This document shows, one piece after another, positions 30,287 to 41,184 of a stretch of DNA of 64,000 bases. The position numbers and the translations under genes are program-made. The notes below the pieces were generated by a model. That model was not told the origin of the DNA. It searched no databases and saw nothing but the letters and a program-made list of their open reading frames with translations. Source of the DNA: Citrobacter koseri (GTDB lineage Bacteria; Pseudomonadota; Gammaproteobacteria; Enterobacterales; Enterobacteriaceae); the NCBI GenBank assembly GCA_900446925.1, contig UAVY01000002.1, positions 248,001 through 312,000 on the forward strand, given 5' to 3'. Each line of letters starts with the position of its first letter. Position 1 is the first letter of the stretch.

Positions 30287-30421
30287 TTATCTCCTGACGC
30301 CTGGGCAAAAAAAAAGCCCCTCAATGAGGGGCCTGGAATAGGTGAGCAACGGGAAGAAAAACGGCAGTCCAGCGTCTGTTTTCAGACGCGGTAAGACAGA
30401 ATGTCGTACACACTGAACCAT
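30287..30421 (-). CDS. pyrL: pyrBI leader peptide
   Basis: 44 codons from ATG 30421 ([13 protein letters not shown]) to TAA 30287-30289, the same length as E. coli PyrL, ending CPGVRR two bases before the pyrB ATG. The preceding AGGAAGT is a good ribosome site. The frame spans the attenuator, so translation close behind polymerase prevents hairpin formation when UTP is scarce. Confidence 0.92.
   Translation of the reverse strand: MVQCVRHSVLPRLKTDAGLPFFFPLLTYSRPLIEGLFFCPGVRR
30307..30332 (-). terminator. pyrBI attenuator
   Basis: GCCCCTCAATGAGGGGC (30316-30332) makes a perfect stem with a short loop. On the minus strand it is followed by nine Ts (30307-30315). It is an intrinsic terminator inside pyrL, 20 to 50 bases before pyrB. 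Confidence 0.95.
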
Positions 30422-30510
30422 ACTTCCTCCCGGCAAATTGTCCGCGATTATACTCAGCTATGTTATGGGATCAAGCGATTAATGCACATTTTATTCATCG
30501 CAAACGGTTC

Positions 30511-30999
30511 TCATGAATAAGAATTCATTTTTAATAAATAATTAATTTGCTTGTGAACAAGCCCGGTGCGCTGTACGACCCGTGGTGCGACCCAGACGAT
30601 ACTGCTGCCCGCAATCACACCTAAAATTTCCGGCAGGGCGTGATAATCCAGGATTCTGGCAACGGCGCGGCCATAACCGGCCACCGTGTGGATAAGGATA
30701 AATTCGCTATTGTGTTCCACGCTGACCACCATCTCGGATATCGATCGCGCAGCGTCAGGAGCGGGGCGCAATTGCGGATTTACGGAATAAATTTTTTGTC
30801 CCTTTGTATTTCTTATTTTTATGACGCCGAGCAGTTTCAACAGACGTGAAACAGTCGACTGGCTGATGCCTTCGAAGCCGTGGTTTTGCAGATCGCGACG
30901 TATTTCCTCCTGGGATAAGTAACTTTTTTCTGTAATCAGGCGCTGACATACCGCCAGTTGCTGCTGTTCTTTGGCGGAGCAATCATTGTATTCCTTCAT
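30511..30999 (-). CDS. ArgR-family regulator of the arginine deiminase operon
   Basis: 162 residues from MKEYNDCSAKEQQQLAVCQRL (30999); the longer frame to 31059 is unlikely. N-terminal winged helix with SQEEIRRDLQNHGFEGISQSTVSRLLKLLG (ArgR DNA-binding SQSTVSR) and a C-terminal oligomerisation/arginine-binding domain (HTVAGYGRAVARILDY, ending LGVIAGSSIVWVAP). It differs from housekeeping ArgR, whose gene is elsewhere. It is last in the arc gene series, so it is probably the dedicated regulator, as in Salmonella. Preceded by a 142-base gap after the pyrL promoter side. Confidence 0.9.
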   Translation of the reverse strand: MKEYNDCSAKEQQQLAVCQRLITEKSYLSQEEIRRDLQNHGFEGISQSTVSRLLKLLGVIKIRNTKGQKIYSVNPQLRPAPDAARSISEMVVSVEHNSEFILIHTVAGYGRAVARILDYHALPEILGVIAGSSIVWVAPRVVQRTGLVHKQINYLLKMNSYS

Positions 31000-31140
31000 A
31001 TATGCACCTTGCTTTGTCATTGATATCAATGGACTAGCGAAATTCATCCTGTTTGTCACATTGATAACGAATCAACCGGTCGGTTTTGCAGGAAAGTGAG
31101 AAGCCAGTCAAAAAAGAAAACGTATTGGCTGCGTTCGTTT

Positions 31141-31221
31141 GCCGGATGGCGGCGCTACAGCGCCTTATCCGGCCTACGAAATTCGTAACCTGTAGGCCGG
31201 ATAAGCGAAGCGCCATCCGGC
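31141..31221. repeat. BIME between argR-type gene and arcD-like gene
   Basis: Two facing REP units (GCCGGATGGCGG... and ...GGCCGGATAAGCG...CCATCCGGC) within the gap 31000-31226. Confidence 0.9.
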
Positions 31222-31226
31222 GGGAG

Positions 31227-32630
31227 TTACAGCATTGCGCCAACGCTCAAAACAGCCATATTCAGTAGCGTCAGGATCAGCAGCAGCGGCGCGACCCACT
31301 TCAGATACCGCACATACGGCACGCGCGCAATCGCCAGCCCTCCCATTACGACCGCCGACGTCGGCGTAATCAGGTTCACAATCCCGGACGCCGATTGATA
31401 CGCCGTCACCACCAGATCCCGTTGCACATGGGCGAAGTCCGCTAACGGCGCCATGATCGGCATGGTCAACACCGCCAGACCAGAGGAAGAGGGCACCAGG
31501 AATGAGAGCAATACTTCCAGCCAGTAAGTGACATTGATAAAAATGGTGGTGGACAAGCCAGATACCAGATTTTCCGCGCTGTGCAAAATGGTATGCGTAA
31601 TCATGCCATTATCCATCACCACCACAATGCCGCGTGCAATACCGATAATCAGCGCTACGCCAAGCAGATCCCGCGCGCCGTCGATAAACGTACTGGTGAA
31701 CGCCTCTTCGCTCATCCGGGCGATAACGCCGACGATAATCGCGGACGCCAGGAAAACGCCGGAAATTTCCGCCATCCACCAGCCGAGAACCGCGACGCCG
31801 TAAATCATCACGGCAAAGGCGGCGGCGAAAATCAGCAAGATCCATTTGCGGGTTGCGGTGAACTCCAACAGCGTGCTGGAACGGTTGCCAAGAAAGTGAG
31901 CGCGGTTCTCCTCCATCTTATCTGCCACGATAGATAACTCCGGGTTGCTGCGCACTTTGCGGGCATAGCGCATCACCCAGACCACGCAAATGACATAGCC
32001 AACGACCAGCAGAATGATGCGTAACAGCATACCCTGAGTGAACGGGATTCCGGCAGCGTTGGCGGCAATCACCGTGGCAAAAGGGTTGATGGTCGAACCG
32101 AGTGTGCCAATACCTGCGCCGAGCAGCACGGTGGCGGCCGCGACCAGCGGATCGAAGCGGGCGGCCATCATCACCGGAACCAGCAGCGTGTAGAAGGGGA
32201 GTGACTCTTCCGCCATCCCGTAAATCGTCCCGCCTGCGGCAAAGAGTCCCATCAGTATGGGGATCATCCACTCCTCTTTGCCGTTGAGCCGTACCGTGAC
32301 GCGTTCAATACCCGCATCAATTGCACCGGTTTTGTTCACCACGCCGAGAAAGCCGCCGATGATTAGTACAAACAGCGCCACATCGATTGCGCCTGCGGTA
32401 TAGGTTTCGTGGTTGTAGAGGCCGTCAATGGGGGCCAACAGTACGGCGGTAATCCCTTGCGGATGCGACTCGGCAGGAGCATAGGTGCCCGCGACCGGAA
32501 CCTCTTTACCCAACGTGGGGTTCATCGCCATCTGGTATTTGCCCGCCGGGACAATCCAGGTCATCACAGCGACCAGTGCGATAAGAATAAACAGGATGGT
32601 ATACGCGCTGGGAAATTTAAATTTGCCCAT
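31227..32630 (-). CDS. YfcC/ArcD-type basic amino acid antiporter
   Basis: 467 residues from MGKFKFPSAYTILFILIAL (32630). About 12 membrane segments; YfcC family (C4-dicarboxylate anaerobic carrier-like), as in Salmonella arc operons. Landmarks: GLFAAGGTIYGMAEESLPFYTLL, GAGIGTLGSTINPFA, FLVPSSSGLAVLTMPIMAPL and QSASGIVNLITPTSAVVMGG. It probably exchanges arginine for ornithine so that the deiminase pathway can make ATP. It is 57 bases downstream of arcB. Intact. Confidence 0.88.
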   Translation of the reverse strand: MGKFKFPSAYTILFILIALVAVMTWIVPAGKYQMAMNPTLGKEVPVAGTYAPAESHPQGITAVLLAPIDGLYNHETYTAGAIDVALFVLIIGGFLGVVNKTGAIDAGIERVTVRLNGKEEWMIPILMGLFAAGGTIYGMAEESLPFYTLLVPVMMAARFDPLVAAATVLLGAGIGTLGSTINPFATVIAANAAGIPFTQGMLLRIILLVVGYVICVVWVMRYARKVRSNPELSIVADKMEENRAHFLGNRSSTLLEFTATRKWILLIFAAAFAVMIYGVAVLGWWMAEISGVFLASAIIVGVIARMSEEAFTSTFIDGARDLLGVALIIGIARGIVVVMDNGMITHTILHSAENLVSGLSTTIFINVTYWLEVLLSFLVPSSSGLAVLTMPIMAPLADFAHVQRDLVVTAYQSASGIVNLITPTSAVVMGGLAIARVPYVRYLKWVAPLLLILTLLNMAVLSVGAML

Positions 32631-32687
32631 GGTGTTCTCTCCAGATAACACGGGCATGCGTCGTCAGGCGGCACATGCCCGGAGGGG

Positions 32688-33692
32688 TTAGTCGCCGAGC
32701 GTCGCCACCATGACCGCTTTAATGGTGTGCATACGGTTTTCCGCTTCGTCAAACACGATGGAGTGGGCTGACTCGAACACCTCTTCCGTCACCTCCAGTC
32801 CTTTCAGGCCATAGGCGGCCTCGATTTCGCGGCCCACTTTGGTGTGCTCGTTGTGGAAGGCGGGTAGGCAGTGCATAAACTTCACGTTGGGGTTGCCGGT
32901 GGCGTTGATGACCTGCTGGTTGATCTGGTATGGCTTCATCAGGCTGACGCGTTCCGCCCATGCCTCTTTTGGTTCGCCCATCGACACCCAGACATCGGTA
33001 TAGAGGAAATCCACGTCATAAACGCCTTCCTCCACGTCCTCGGTTAGCGTAATGCGCGCGCCGGTGACGCTGGCGATGTCGCGGCACTGCGCCACCAGTG
33101 CGTCGTCCGGCCAGAAGGATTTCGGCGCGACCAGGCGGATGTCCATCCCCATTTTTGCCGCGCCGACCATCAGCGAATTGCCCATGTTATTGCGGGCGTC
33201 GCCGAGGTAAGCGAAGCTGAGTTCAGGCAGCGTTTTGCCCGGCGCATGTTCCAGCATGGTCATCAGGTCGGCGAGGATCTGCGTAGGGTGAAATTCATCG
33301 GTCAGGCCGTTCCACACCGGTACGCCCGCGTACTGCCCCAGTTCTTCAACGATCTGCTGACCAAAACCGCGATACTCAATGCCGTCATACATCCGGCCCA
33401 GCACGCGGGCGGTATCTTTCATGGATTCTTTATGCCCAATCTGCGAGCCGCTTGGCCCGAGATAGGTCACCTGTGCGCCCTGATCGAATGCGCCGACCTC
33501 AAACGCGCAGCGGGTGCGGGTGGAGGTTTTTTCGAAAATTAGCGCGATGTTTTTACCGACCAGCGTTTGCTTCTCGCGTCCGGCTTTTTTTGCCGCTTTC
33601 AGCTCGATGGCCAGATCGATCAGGTACTGGATCTCCGTCGGAGTGAAGTCGAGCAGTTTAAGAAAGTTGCGATTTTTCAGTGAAGTAGCCAT
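32688..33692 (-). CDS. arcB: Ornithine carbamoyltransferase, catabolic
   Basis: 334 residues. Carbamoyl-phosphate motif STRTR in [25 protein letters not shown] in [14 protein letters not shown], ornithine loop DVWVSMGE and the active-site [11 protein letters not shown]. In this operon it would run in the direction citrulline plus phosphate to ornithine plus carbamoyl phosphate. Its sequence is close to argI at 37178-38183, but its position between arcC and the antiporter marks it as the catabolic one. Intact. Confidence 0.95.
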   Translation of the reverse strand: MATSLKNRNFLKLLDFTPTEIQYLIDLAIELKAAKKAGREKQTLVGKNIALIFEKTSTRTRCAFEVGAFDQGAQVTYLGPSGSQIGHKESMKDTARVLGRMYDGIEYRGFGQQIVEELGQYAGVPVWNGLTDEFHPTQILADLMTMLEHAPGKTLPELSFAYLGDARNNMGNSLMVGAAKMGMDIRLVAPKSFWPDDALVAQCRDIASVTGARITLTEDVEEGVYDVDFLYTDVWVSMGEPKEAWAERVSLMKPYQINQQVINATGNPNVKFMHCLPAFHNEHTKVGREIEAAYGLKGLEVTEEVFESAHSIVFDEAENRMHTIKAVMVATLGD

Positions 33693-33718
33693 TACAGTGT
33701 CCTTGTTAAAATGAATTA

Positions 33719-33794
33719 CCTGATGGCGCTGCGCTTATCAGACCTACGGTTATGCGCGTGCTGTAGGCCGGATAAGGCGCCGCCGCCATCCGGC
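33719..33794. repeat. BIME between arcC and arcB
   Basis: A degenerate REP (TGATGGCGCTGCGCTTATCA) and a full one (GCCGGATAAGGCG...CCATCCGGC, 33767-33794) in the 112-base gap of the arc operon. They could lower expression of arcB relative to arcC. Confidence 0.85.
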
Positions 33795-33804
33795 AGAAAT
33801 CGAC

Positions 33805-34737
33805 TTATGCGTCGTAATCGACGGTTTCGGGTCGAATCAGGGTGCCTTTGTCACCGCTGAGAACGGCCGGACCGTCGGCCAGTGAACCGATACCGGCAAT
33901 CCCCTGGCAGTGGCTGACAAACTTGGCGCAGGCGGTGACTTTCGGCCCCATCGAACCGGCATCGAACTGCATTTCGCTGAGCAGTTCCGGCGTTACCTGA
34001 GCCAGCGGGCGTTGGGTCGGCTTGCCCCAGTCGAGGTACACCGCGTCGGCATCGGTCAGGATCAGCAGCGCGTCCGCGTGGATTTGACTGGCGAGCAGAG
34101 CGGCAGAGAGGTCTTTGTCGATCACCGCTTCAATGCCATGAAAACCATCGGCTTTTTCCACTACCGGCACGCCGCCGCCGCCGTTGCAGATCACGAGATG
34201 GTCGCGGGCGATCAGGGCGCGGATCGCGTCGCTCTCAACGATGCGTTTGGGCTGTGGCGAAGGCACTACGCGGCGAAACGCTTTTCCGTCGGCTTTGAAA
34301 ATCCAGCCTTTTTCCGCCTGTAGCGCGTTGGCCTGGGCGCCGTCATAAACCGGGCCGATATATTTGGTTGGGTTGCGGAATGCCGGATCGTCGGCGTCCA
34401 CCTCCACCTGAGTAAGCAGGACGCTGATTTCACGTTGCGGAAGCTGATTTTTCAGCGACTGTTGCAGCATGTAGCCGATCATCCCCTGGCTTTCCGCGCC
34501 GAGAATATCGAGCGGGTAGGGGGTGACGCGGTCATAGGCGCTGTTCTGCAACGCCAGCAGGCCAACCTGCGGGCCGTTGCCGTGTACCAGCACCACGCGC
34601 CACTGTTGCGTCAGTTGGGCGATGGCTTTTGCCGCCAGATCGATGTTTTTGCGCTGGATATCCGCTTCCAGCGGTTCGCCGCGTTTGAGCAGCGCATTGC
34701 CGCCCAGTGCGACAACCAGAGTGGGTTTGTTGTCCAT
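33805..34737 (-). CDS. arcC: Carbamate kinase
   Basis: 310 residues. Starts MDNKPTLVVALGGNALLKRG (nucleotide/phosphate loop ALGGNAL). Further family marks: VVLVHGNGPQVG, VICNGGGGVPVV, DKDLSAALLASQI and LTDADAVYLDWG. It converts carbamoyl phosphate and ADP to ATP, the energy-yielding end of the arginine deiminase pathway. It starts 10 bases after arcA. Intact. Confidence 0.97.
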   Translation of the reverse strand: MDNKPTLVVALGGNALLKRGEPLEADIQRKNIDLAAKAIAQLTQQWRVVLVHGNGPQVGLLALQNSAYDRVTPYPLDILGAESQGMIGYMLQQSLKNQLPQREISVLLTQVEVDADDPAFRNPTKYIGPVYDGAQANALQAEKGWIFKADGKAFRRVVPSPQPKRIVESDAIRALIARDHLVICNGGGGVPVVEKADGFHGIEAVIDKDLSAALLASQIHADALLILTDADAVYLDWGKPTQRPLAQVTPELLSEMQFDAGSMGPKVTACAKFVSHCQGIAGIGSLADGPAVLSGDKGTLIRPETVDYDA

Positions 34738-34747
34738 AATCGCTTCC

Positions 34748-35968
34748 TTAAATGCCGTCGCGTTCCAGCGGGCAGCTCATGCAGCGCGCGCCGCCGCGTC
34801 CGCGTCCCAGTTCATCGCCAGGAATGGGCAGAACGGTGATGCCCGCTTTGTCGTATTTTTCGTTGGTCCAGATGTTGCGTTCGTAGCCGACCACCACACC
34901 GGGGCGCAGGGTGAGAACGTTGTTGGCGTCATTCCACTGCTCACGTTCGGCTTCGAAGGCATCGCCGCCAGTGGTGATCAAACGCACCTGATCAATGCCG
35001 AGGGCTTTTTCGATGGCGTGTACCAGCGTGCTTTCCTGGGTACGCTTCAGCCCGCCGCGCCCGTCCGGTGTTAAGGTCCAGCACTGGACGTCCGGGCGAA
35101 CCACTTCCGGGTAGACGGAGAAAGTGTCGATGTCGATATGGGTCATGACGGTATCGAGGTGCATGCAGGAACGGTGTTTTGGCAACTCAACGGCGATGAC
35201 GCGCTCGGCCTGGCGATGTTTAAACAGCGATTGGGCGAGGAACTCGATCCCCTGCGGGGTGGTACGTTCAGACATGCCAATCAGCACGGCGCCGCGACCA
35301 ATAACCAGCACGTCCCCGCCTTCTAACGTGGCATGGTCGTAATTAATGTTTTCGTCGCCGAAATATTTAATAAATTCGCCATCTGCAAATTGTGGATGCC
35401 AGCGATAAATCGCCCGCAGGTTATTGGTCTCACGCTGGCGCGCTGTTTTTGCCATTGGGTTGATCGACACGCCGTTATATATCCAGCATGAGGTATCGCG
35501 GGTAAATAAGTGATTGGGTAATGGCTTCATAATAAAGTCATTAATATCGTGTGTATCAACCACCATATTTTTAATCGAGGCGGGGATTTCGCCATATGTC
35601 AGCCCACCGCTTAAATGGCGCGCTAATTCCCGATGCGGCATATCCGCCAGCCAGGTACGAATATCCGCCGCGAACGTCGGGCCCAGGCGATAGTCGGAGA
35701 TTTGTGTTTCCAGCAGCCAGGTTTTGGCTTCGATAACATCCAGTGTTTGCGTCAGCAGGTCGGTTAGCAGCAACACCTCTATGCCTTGTTGGCGTAACGT
35801 ATTAGCGAAAATATCGTGCTCTTCGCCTGCGCGTTCCACCGACAGAACGTCATCAAAAAGCAGCTCCTGGCAATTTGACGGCGTCAGTCTTTTCAGACTG
35901 AGATTAGGGCGGTGCAACATCACACTACGTAATTGACCGATTTCAGAACCGACATAATGTTTTTCCAT
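34748..35968 (-). CDS. arcA: Arginine deiminase
   Basis: 406 residues from [21 protein letters not shown] (ATG 35968; an in-frame GTG precedes it). Converts arginine to citrulline and ammonia. Catalytic Cys in [16 protein letters not shown] at the C-terminus; guanidinium-binding and catalytic residues in [10 protein letters not shown] and [13 protein letters not shown] (His-Asp). First gene of the arc operon. A near-perfect CRP site lies 126 bases upstream. Intact. Confidence 0.97.
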   Translation of the reverse strand: MEKHYVGSEIGQLRSVMLHRPNLSLKRLTPSNCQELLFDDVLSVERAGEEHDIFANTLRQQGIEVLLLTDLLTQTLDVIEAKTWLLETQISDYRLGPTFAADIRTWLADMPHRELARHLSGGLTYGEIPASIKNMVVDTHDINDFIMKPLPNHLFTRDTSCWIYNGVSINPMAKTARQRETNNLRAIYRWHPQFADGEFIKYFGDENINYDHATLEGGDVLVIGRGAVLIGMSERTTPQGIEFLAQSLFKHRQAERVIAVELPKHRSCMHLDTVMTHIDIDTFSVYPEVVRPDVQCWTLTPDGRGGLKRTQESTLVHAIEKALGIDQVRLITTGGDAFEAEREQWNDANNVLTLRPGVVVGYERNIWTNEKYDKAGITVLPIPGDELGRGRGGARCMSCPLERDGI

Positions 35969-37097
<1,129 letters not shown>

Positions 37098-37105
37098 GTT
37101 GTATT

Positions 37106-37175
37106 GCCGGGTGGCGACGCAAAACGTCTTACCCGGCCTACGGGAACACGATCTGTAGGCCGGATAAGACGTAAT
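37106..37175. repeat. BIME between yjgK and argI
   Basis: GCCGGGTGGCGACG...CGTCTTACCCGGC and a partial GGCCGGATAAGACG unit between two convergent genes. Confidence 0.85.
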
Positions 37176-37177
37176 CG

Positions 37178-38183
37178 TTATTTTGCCAGCGTCGCCACCA
37201 TCACCGCTTTGATGGTGTGCATCCGGTTTTCCGCCTGGTCAAACACGATGCTGGCCGGAGATTCAAACACCGCATCGGTCACTTCCATCCCGCCGTGCAA
37301 ACCGAACTCTTCGGCCATTTTCTTGCCAAGCGTGGTCTGATCATCGTGGAATGCGGGCAGGCAGTGCAGAAACTTCACCTGAGGATTACCGGTCTGCGCC
37401 ATCATTGCGCTGTTTACCTGATACTGACGCAGCAGTGCGATACGCTCCGCCCATTTCTCTTTTGCTTCACCCATCGACACCCATACGTCGGTATAGATAA
37501 AGTCCGCGCCTTTCACGCCCGCTGCAATATCTTCAGTCAGCGTAATATCGCCGCCGTTCTTTTGCGCCAGCGCTTTGCACTCTGCGACCAGGCTCGCTTC
37601 CGGCCAGCAGGCCTGCGGAGCCACCAGACGTAAATCCAGCCCTGTCAGCGCGGCGGCTTCCAGCATGGAATTTCCCATGTTGTTACGCGCATCGCCAGCG
37701 TAAACTAGGGTCATCTCATTGAAGGCTTTGCCCGGCAGATGTTCCTGCATGGTCAGCAAATCCGCCAGCAGCTGCGTGGGGTGAAACTCGTTGGTCAACC
37801 CGTTCCACACGGGAACGCCTGCATATTCCGCCAGCGTTTCTACCACTTCCTGGCCGTGGCCGCGGTACTGAATACCGTCATACATGCGTCCCAGCACGCG
37901 GGCGGTGTCTTTAATTGACTCTTTATGCCCAATCTGGCTGCCGCTTGACCCAAGGTACGTTACGCGAGCGCCCTGATCGTATGCGGCAACTTCGAAAGAG
38001 CATCGGGTGCGGGTCGAGTCTTTTTCGAAGATGAGCGCGATGTTTTTTGCCGGTCAGTCTGGCGACTTCTACGCCGTTTTTCTTGTCGGCTTTCAATTTG
38101 GCGGCGAGTTGCAGCAGAGCGGTGAGTTCAGCGGAGGTGAAATCGAGTAATTTCAAAAAATGTTTCTGATAAAACGTAGACAT
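37178..38183 (-). CDS. argI: Ornithine carbamoyltransferase, biosynthetic (one frameshift)
   Basis: 334 residues from [20 protein letters not shown] (38183). An extra A in the A6/T6 run near 38041-38046 breaks the gene at [18 protein letters not shown]; everything after reads well, including [30 protein letters not shown] and [13 protein letters not shown]. Arginine synthesis: ornithine plus carbamoyl phosphate to citrulline. Two ARG boxes lie upstream, which separates it functionally from catabolic arcB. The single fault is probably a read error. Confidence 0.95.
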
Positions 38184-38211
38184 GGTTCCCTCACATGGCA
38201 AAGGCCATTTG

Positions 38212-38248
38212 TTGAATTAAAATTCAATTTATATGGATGATTATGCAT
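38212..38248. promoter_or_regulatory. Two ARG boxes of argI
   Basis: TTGAATTAAAATTCAA (38212-38227) is a perfect palindromic ARG box and ATGGATGATTATGCAT (38233-38248) a weaker one. Their centres are 21 bases apart, the spacing that lets one ArgR hexamer grip both. Confidence 0.9.
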
Positions 38249-38347
38249 TTGCAACCCCATTTAACAAATCTTTCCTGGAAAGGTGGAGGCAATGACAGCG
38301 GTGTGTGACAATAAGAGTATCGGCAGGACATTTATGAGGAACGAGCC

Positions 38348-38773
38348 ATGGCAAACCCGGAACTACTGGAAGAGCAGCGTGAAGAGACGCGTCTGATTAT
38401 TGAAGAATTACTTGAAGATGGCAGCGATCCAGATGCGCTGTACACTATCGAGCATCACTTTTCCGCTGACGACTTCGAAACGCTGGAAAAAGCAGCCGTA
38501 GAAGCGTTCAAACTCGGTTATGAAGTGACCGAGCCGGAAGAGCTGGAAGTGGAAGAAGGCGATACGGTGATTTGCTGCGATATCCTCAGCGAATGTGCGC
38601 TGAATGCCGATCTGATTGATGCTCAGGTTGAACAACTGATGAACCTGGCTGAGAAATTTGACGTGGAATATGACGGCTGGGGTACGTACTTCGAAGATCC
38701 GAACGGTGAAGAGGGTGAAGACGGCGACGATGAAGATTACGTCGACGAAGACGATGACGGTGTACGCCACTAA
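38348..38773 (+). CDS. rraB: Ribonuclease E inhibitor RraB
   Basis: 141 residues, very acidic, with the C-terminal run of Asp/Glu ([18 protein letters not shown]). It binds the C-terminal half of RNase E and alters degradosome composition. Starts [20 protein letters not shown] after GAGGAACGAGCC. Divergent from argI. Intact and of normal length. Confidence 0.96.
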   Translation: MANPELLEEQREETRLIIEELLEDGSDPDALYTIEHHFSADDFETLEKAAVEAFKLGYEVTEPEELEVEEGDTVICCDILSECALNADLIDAQVEQLMNLAEKFDVEYDGWGTYFEDPNGEEGEDGDDEDYVDEDDDGVRH

Positions 38774-38800
38774 CTCAGAAGCGGAATGTTTGCATAAATT

Positions 38801-38827
38801 GCCGGATATGGCGTCGCCTTATCCGGC
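38801..38827. repeat. REP element between rraB and yjgM
   Basis: GCCGGATATGGCGTCGCC...ATCCGGC between the convergent rraB and yjgM genes. Confidence 0.8.
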
Positions 38828-38838
38828 CTGTGGGTGAC

Positions 38839-39339
38839 TTACAGCGTTTTCAGCATGCGGACTTCGCAGTCAACATGCCCGGTGCAGCCCAGCGGTTCGC
38901 TGATATGCTCAAATCCCAGATGTTCATACAGGCCAATCGCTTCGCGTAAGGATGCGGTGGTTTCCAGGTAGCAGCGTTTAAACCCCTGCTCACGCGCGTG
39001 CTCCAGCGCCATCAGCGCCAGTTTCTTCGCCAGCCCCTGGCCGCGCACCGTCGGCAAAAAGTACATTTTTTGCAGTTCGCAGATATCCGGTTCGCTACAG
39101 CCTAACGGCGCCACGCCGCCGCCGCCCACCACCTGACCGCTCTGCTCGACGACCCAATAGGCCGCGCCTGGCTGACTGTAAACCTGGAACAATTCATCCA
39201 GATTAGGATCGGCAACCGTATAGCCTTTATCAGCGGTCAGGCCGTATTCAGCGGAAACCTGGCGGATGACGCGGGCGATGGCGGCGTTATCGTCAGCGGT
39301 AATACGGCGTAGCGTAAGGGGAAATAGCGTAGAACTCAT
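38839..39339 (-). CDS. yjgM: GNAT-family N-acetyltransferase YjgM
   Basis: About 166 residues. GNAT acetyl-CoA motif in [21 protein letters not shown] (Q/R-x-x-G-x-G/A) and the C-terminal [10 protein letters not shown]. The ATG at 39339 ([12 protein letters not shown]) is preferred over 39351 because the same ATG and codons are kept in the duplicated copy of this region at 40961-40975. E. coli YjgM is reported to acetylate O-acetylserine-like compounds; specificity here is unknown. Intact. Confidence 0.88.
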   Translation of the reverse strand: MSSTLFPLTLRRITADDNAAIARVIRQVSAEYGLTADKGYTVADPNLDELFQVYSQPGAAYWVVEQSGQVVGGGGVAPLGCSEPDICELQKMYFLPTVRGQGLAKKLALMALEHAREQGFKRCYLETTASLREAIGLYEHLGFEHISEPLGCTGHVDCEVRMLKTL

Positions 39340-39544
39340 TTTATTACTCAATCAAATGATAAATTATCATAGTTATATTTGATACCACCTCTTTCGAACA
39401 TGCAAGACTGTTATTCTCTCTGAGAAAAATTTTTATCATTAACCTGCTGTTTTCGTTGCATTGCTCAAGTTTTATTATTTGAGTTTATCTTAATTTTTCT
39501 CCCGGAGTAAAACGCGATTATATTATTTATCTGGATGATGAATT

Positions 39545-40399
39545 ATGAGTAATGATATGTATTTATTAATGTCTCTGCCCCGTGAGATATTTGCAACATC
39601 CCATCGTTTTGAAGATTATCATATTGATGATATGCAGTATGGCGATTTGGACGACTGGGATTTTGACACTCTGGGGTTGAAGGATATCTCTGCTCGGGTT
39701 GACCCGTTCAGGTGTTTGCAATTTGATATGATGACTACTTTTAATTCGCAGGCTTTGGATTTCGGCCATCAGCAACCACAAGGCAGGCCGATTAGTCGCC
39801 AGCATTGTGCAGATATTCTGTTTGATGAGATGAAAGAACTGTCAGCACAATTCGCTAAAGGGTTATATTCTCCTATTATTGGGGAACTGATTGATCATTT
39901 CCATTACGGTAACGGGCAGCCATGGTTTGGAGAACTTCTAAATCGCGCGTATGCAGATGTCATTAGGGGAGCTGGAACAAATGATGTGTTGATGAAAGTC
40001 CAAAAGGCGATAAATGGTCGTTTATATTCGAAACGACAGGTGATCCTGGACTATAATTTTTTTATGGAACTCAAAACAGCGATAAAAAGAGACTCGAGGC
40101 TGCCAAAGTTCAACCGCTTTATCGACAGATTTAATGGTTTGGGGGTAAGCGTACATGATATTTATGCACAACAAATCAGACTGGTGCGTTTCCAGCGCTA
40201 TGCCATGTCATGGGAGGGATTACTTTCTTTTAAAGGACAGGACCATTTTGGTCTGGGCAAAGAGGATATTACCAATATGTTATATAAAAACTTTCGCTTC
40301 TTCCGCATCTGGTTTTTTCTACAGCGTCATCGTGACTATGCGTACAGGCCGTTTCTGACAAACTTTAGTGCCCATGTTTGTATTGAGGGTAACGCATGA
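39545..40399 (+). CDS. DUF3289 family protein, copy A
   Basis: 284 residues with no signal peptide or membrane helix. Starts MSNDMYLLMSLPREIFATSH. Typical family pattern DPFRCLQFDMMTTF, ISRQHCADILFDEMKELSAQFAKG, FHYGNGQPW and C-terminal VSVHDIYAQQIRLVRFQRY and GLLSFKGQDHFGLG. The last part recalls DUF3289 domains that occur at the end of secreted effector proteins in enterobacteria, so a toxin-like role is possible but unproven. Its TGA overlaps the ATG of the DUF943 gene. Confidence 0.8.
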   Translation: MSNDMYLLMSLPREIFATSHRFEDYHIDDMQYGDLDDWDFDTLGLKDISARVDPFRCLQFDMMTTFNSQALDFGHQQPQGRPISRQHCADILFDEMKELSAQFAKGLYSPIIGELIDHFHYGNGQPWFGELLNRAYADVIRGAGTNDVLMKVQKAINGRLYSKRQVILDYNFFMELKTAIKRDSRLPKFNRFIDRFNGLGVSVHDIYAQQIRLVRFQRYAMSWEGLLSFKGQDHFGLGKEDITNMLYKNFRFFRIWFFLQRHRDYAYRPFLTNFSAHVCIEGNA

Positions 40400-40921
40400 A
40401 GTCAAAACGCGAAGTCGTCATTGTTAGCCTGGTACTGCTGATATGTGGTTATCTGCTTTGGACTCAGCGACCGGTGACTATATTTCGGGCTGAAGTCGGA
40501 CTCGAAGATGACCCTATGTATTTACATGGACTTTATACCAGCAGTAAACGAGGGTTTATTGACAAGGAGTGGTATGATATTGCGGTTGACCACCTGGCAT
40601 TAACCGAATGGGGGCGGATTCACTGGTATTTGGACCACAAAGCTGAACTTAAGAGAAAATACCGTATACCAACGAGTACCTCATACAGTATTGCTTTTTT
40701 GGGTATTGGTAGCGGATTTATCGATATTGATAAGTCAGGCGATAGCGATCTGTATTGTTTCTCCCCAAAAAAAAGATACAAAAGAAAATTGTATCGAAAA
40801 AAATATGCTCCTGGAGGTGGATTTCGATGCAGGAAGTTATGAGCGATTTTCTTTCGGTGACAGTGAGTATTACTGGATAACCATGCCGGACGGGAAGCTT
40901 GTTAGAATAAAAAGCGCATAA
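40396..40921 (+). CDS. DUF943 family membrane-anchored protein, copy A (one frameshift)
   Basis: About 174 residues when repaired. An N-terminal helix (VVIVSLVLLICGYLLW) anchors it, and the rest would face the periplasm. It ends DAGSYERFSFGDSEYYWITMPDGKLVRIKSA. One extra A in the A8 run near 40768 breaks the frame (SPKKDTKENCIEKN when repaired). Coupled by ATGA to the DUF3289 gene. An immunity protein for the DUF3289 partner is my suggestion from gene pairing and topology; there is no direct evidence. Confidence 0.78.
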
Positions 40922-40928
40922 AATAAAA

Positions 40929-40949
40929 CGCCGGAGAGTAACTCCGGCG
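40929..40949. terminator. Hairpin at the end of unit A
   Basis: CGCCGGAG-AGTAA-CTCCGGCG, with an A-rich stretch on its left side so that a minus-strand transcript would end in T-rich sequence. It is the counterpart of the valS terminator in unit B, duplicated with the genes. Confidence 0.7.
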
Positions 40950-41184
40950 CAGTGTAGAAGGGAATAGTGTGGAACTCATTTTGTTACTCAATCAAAGAAA
41001 TTCATCATAGTTATATTTGATACCACCCTCTTTTCAATCATGCAAGACAGAGATAACGGCAGGGGAGAATTTTCATCATTAATTTTATTTTTATGTCGGA
41101 TTGCTCAAATTTTATTTTTTGAAATTATCTTATTTTTTCTCTTGTAGTTAAACTTTATTATATTATTTGTCAGGATGATGAATT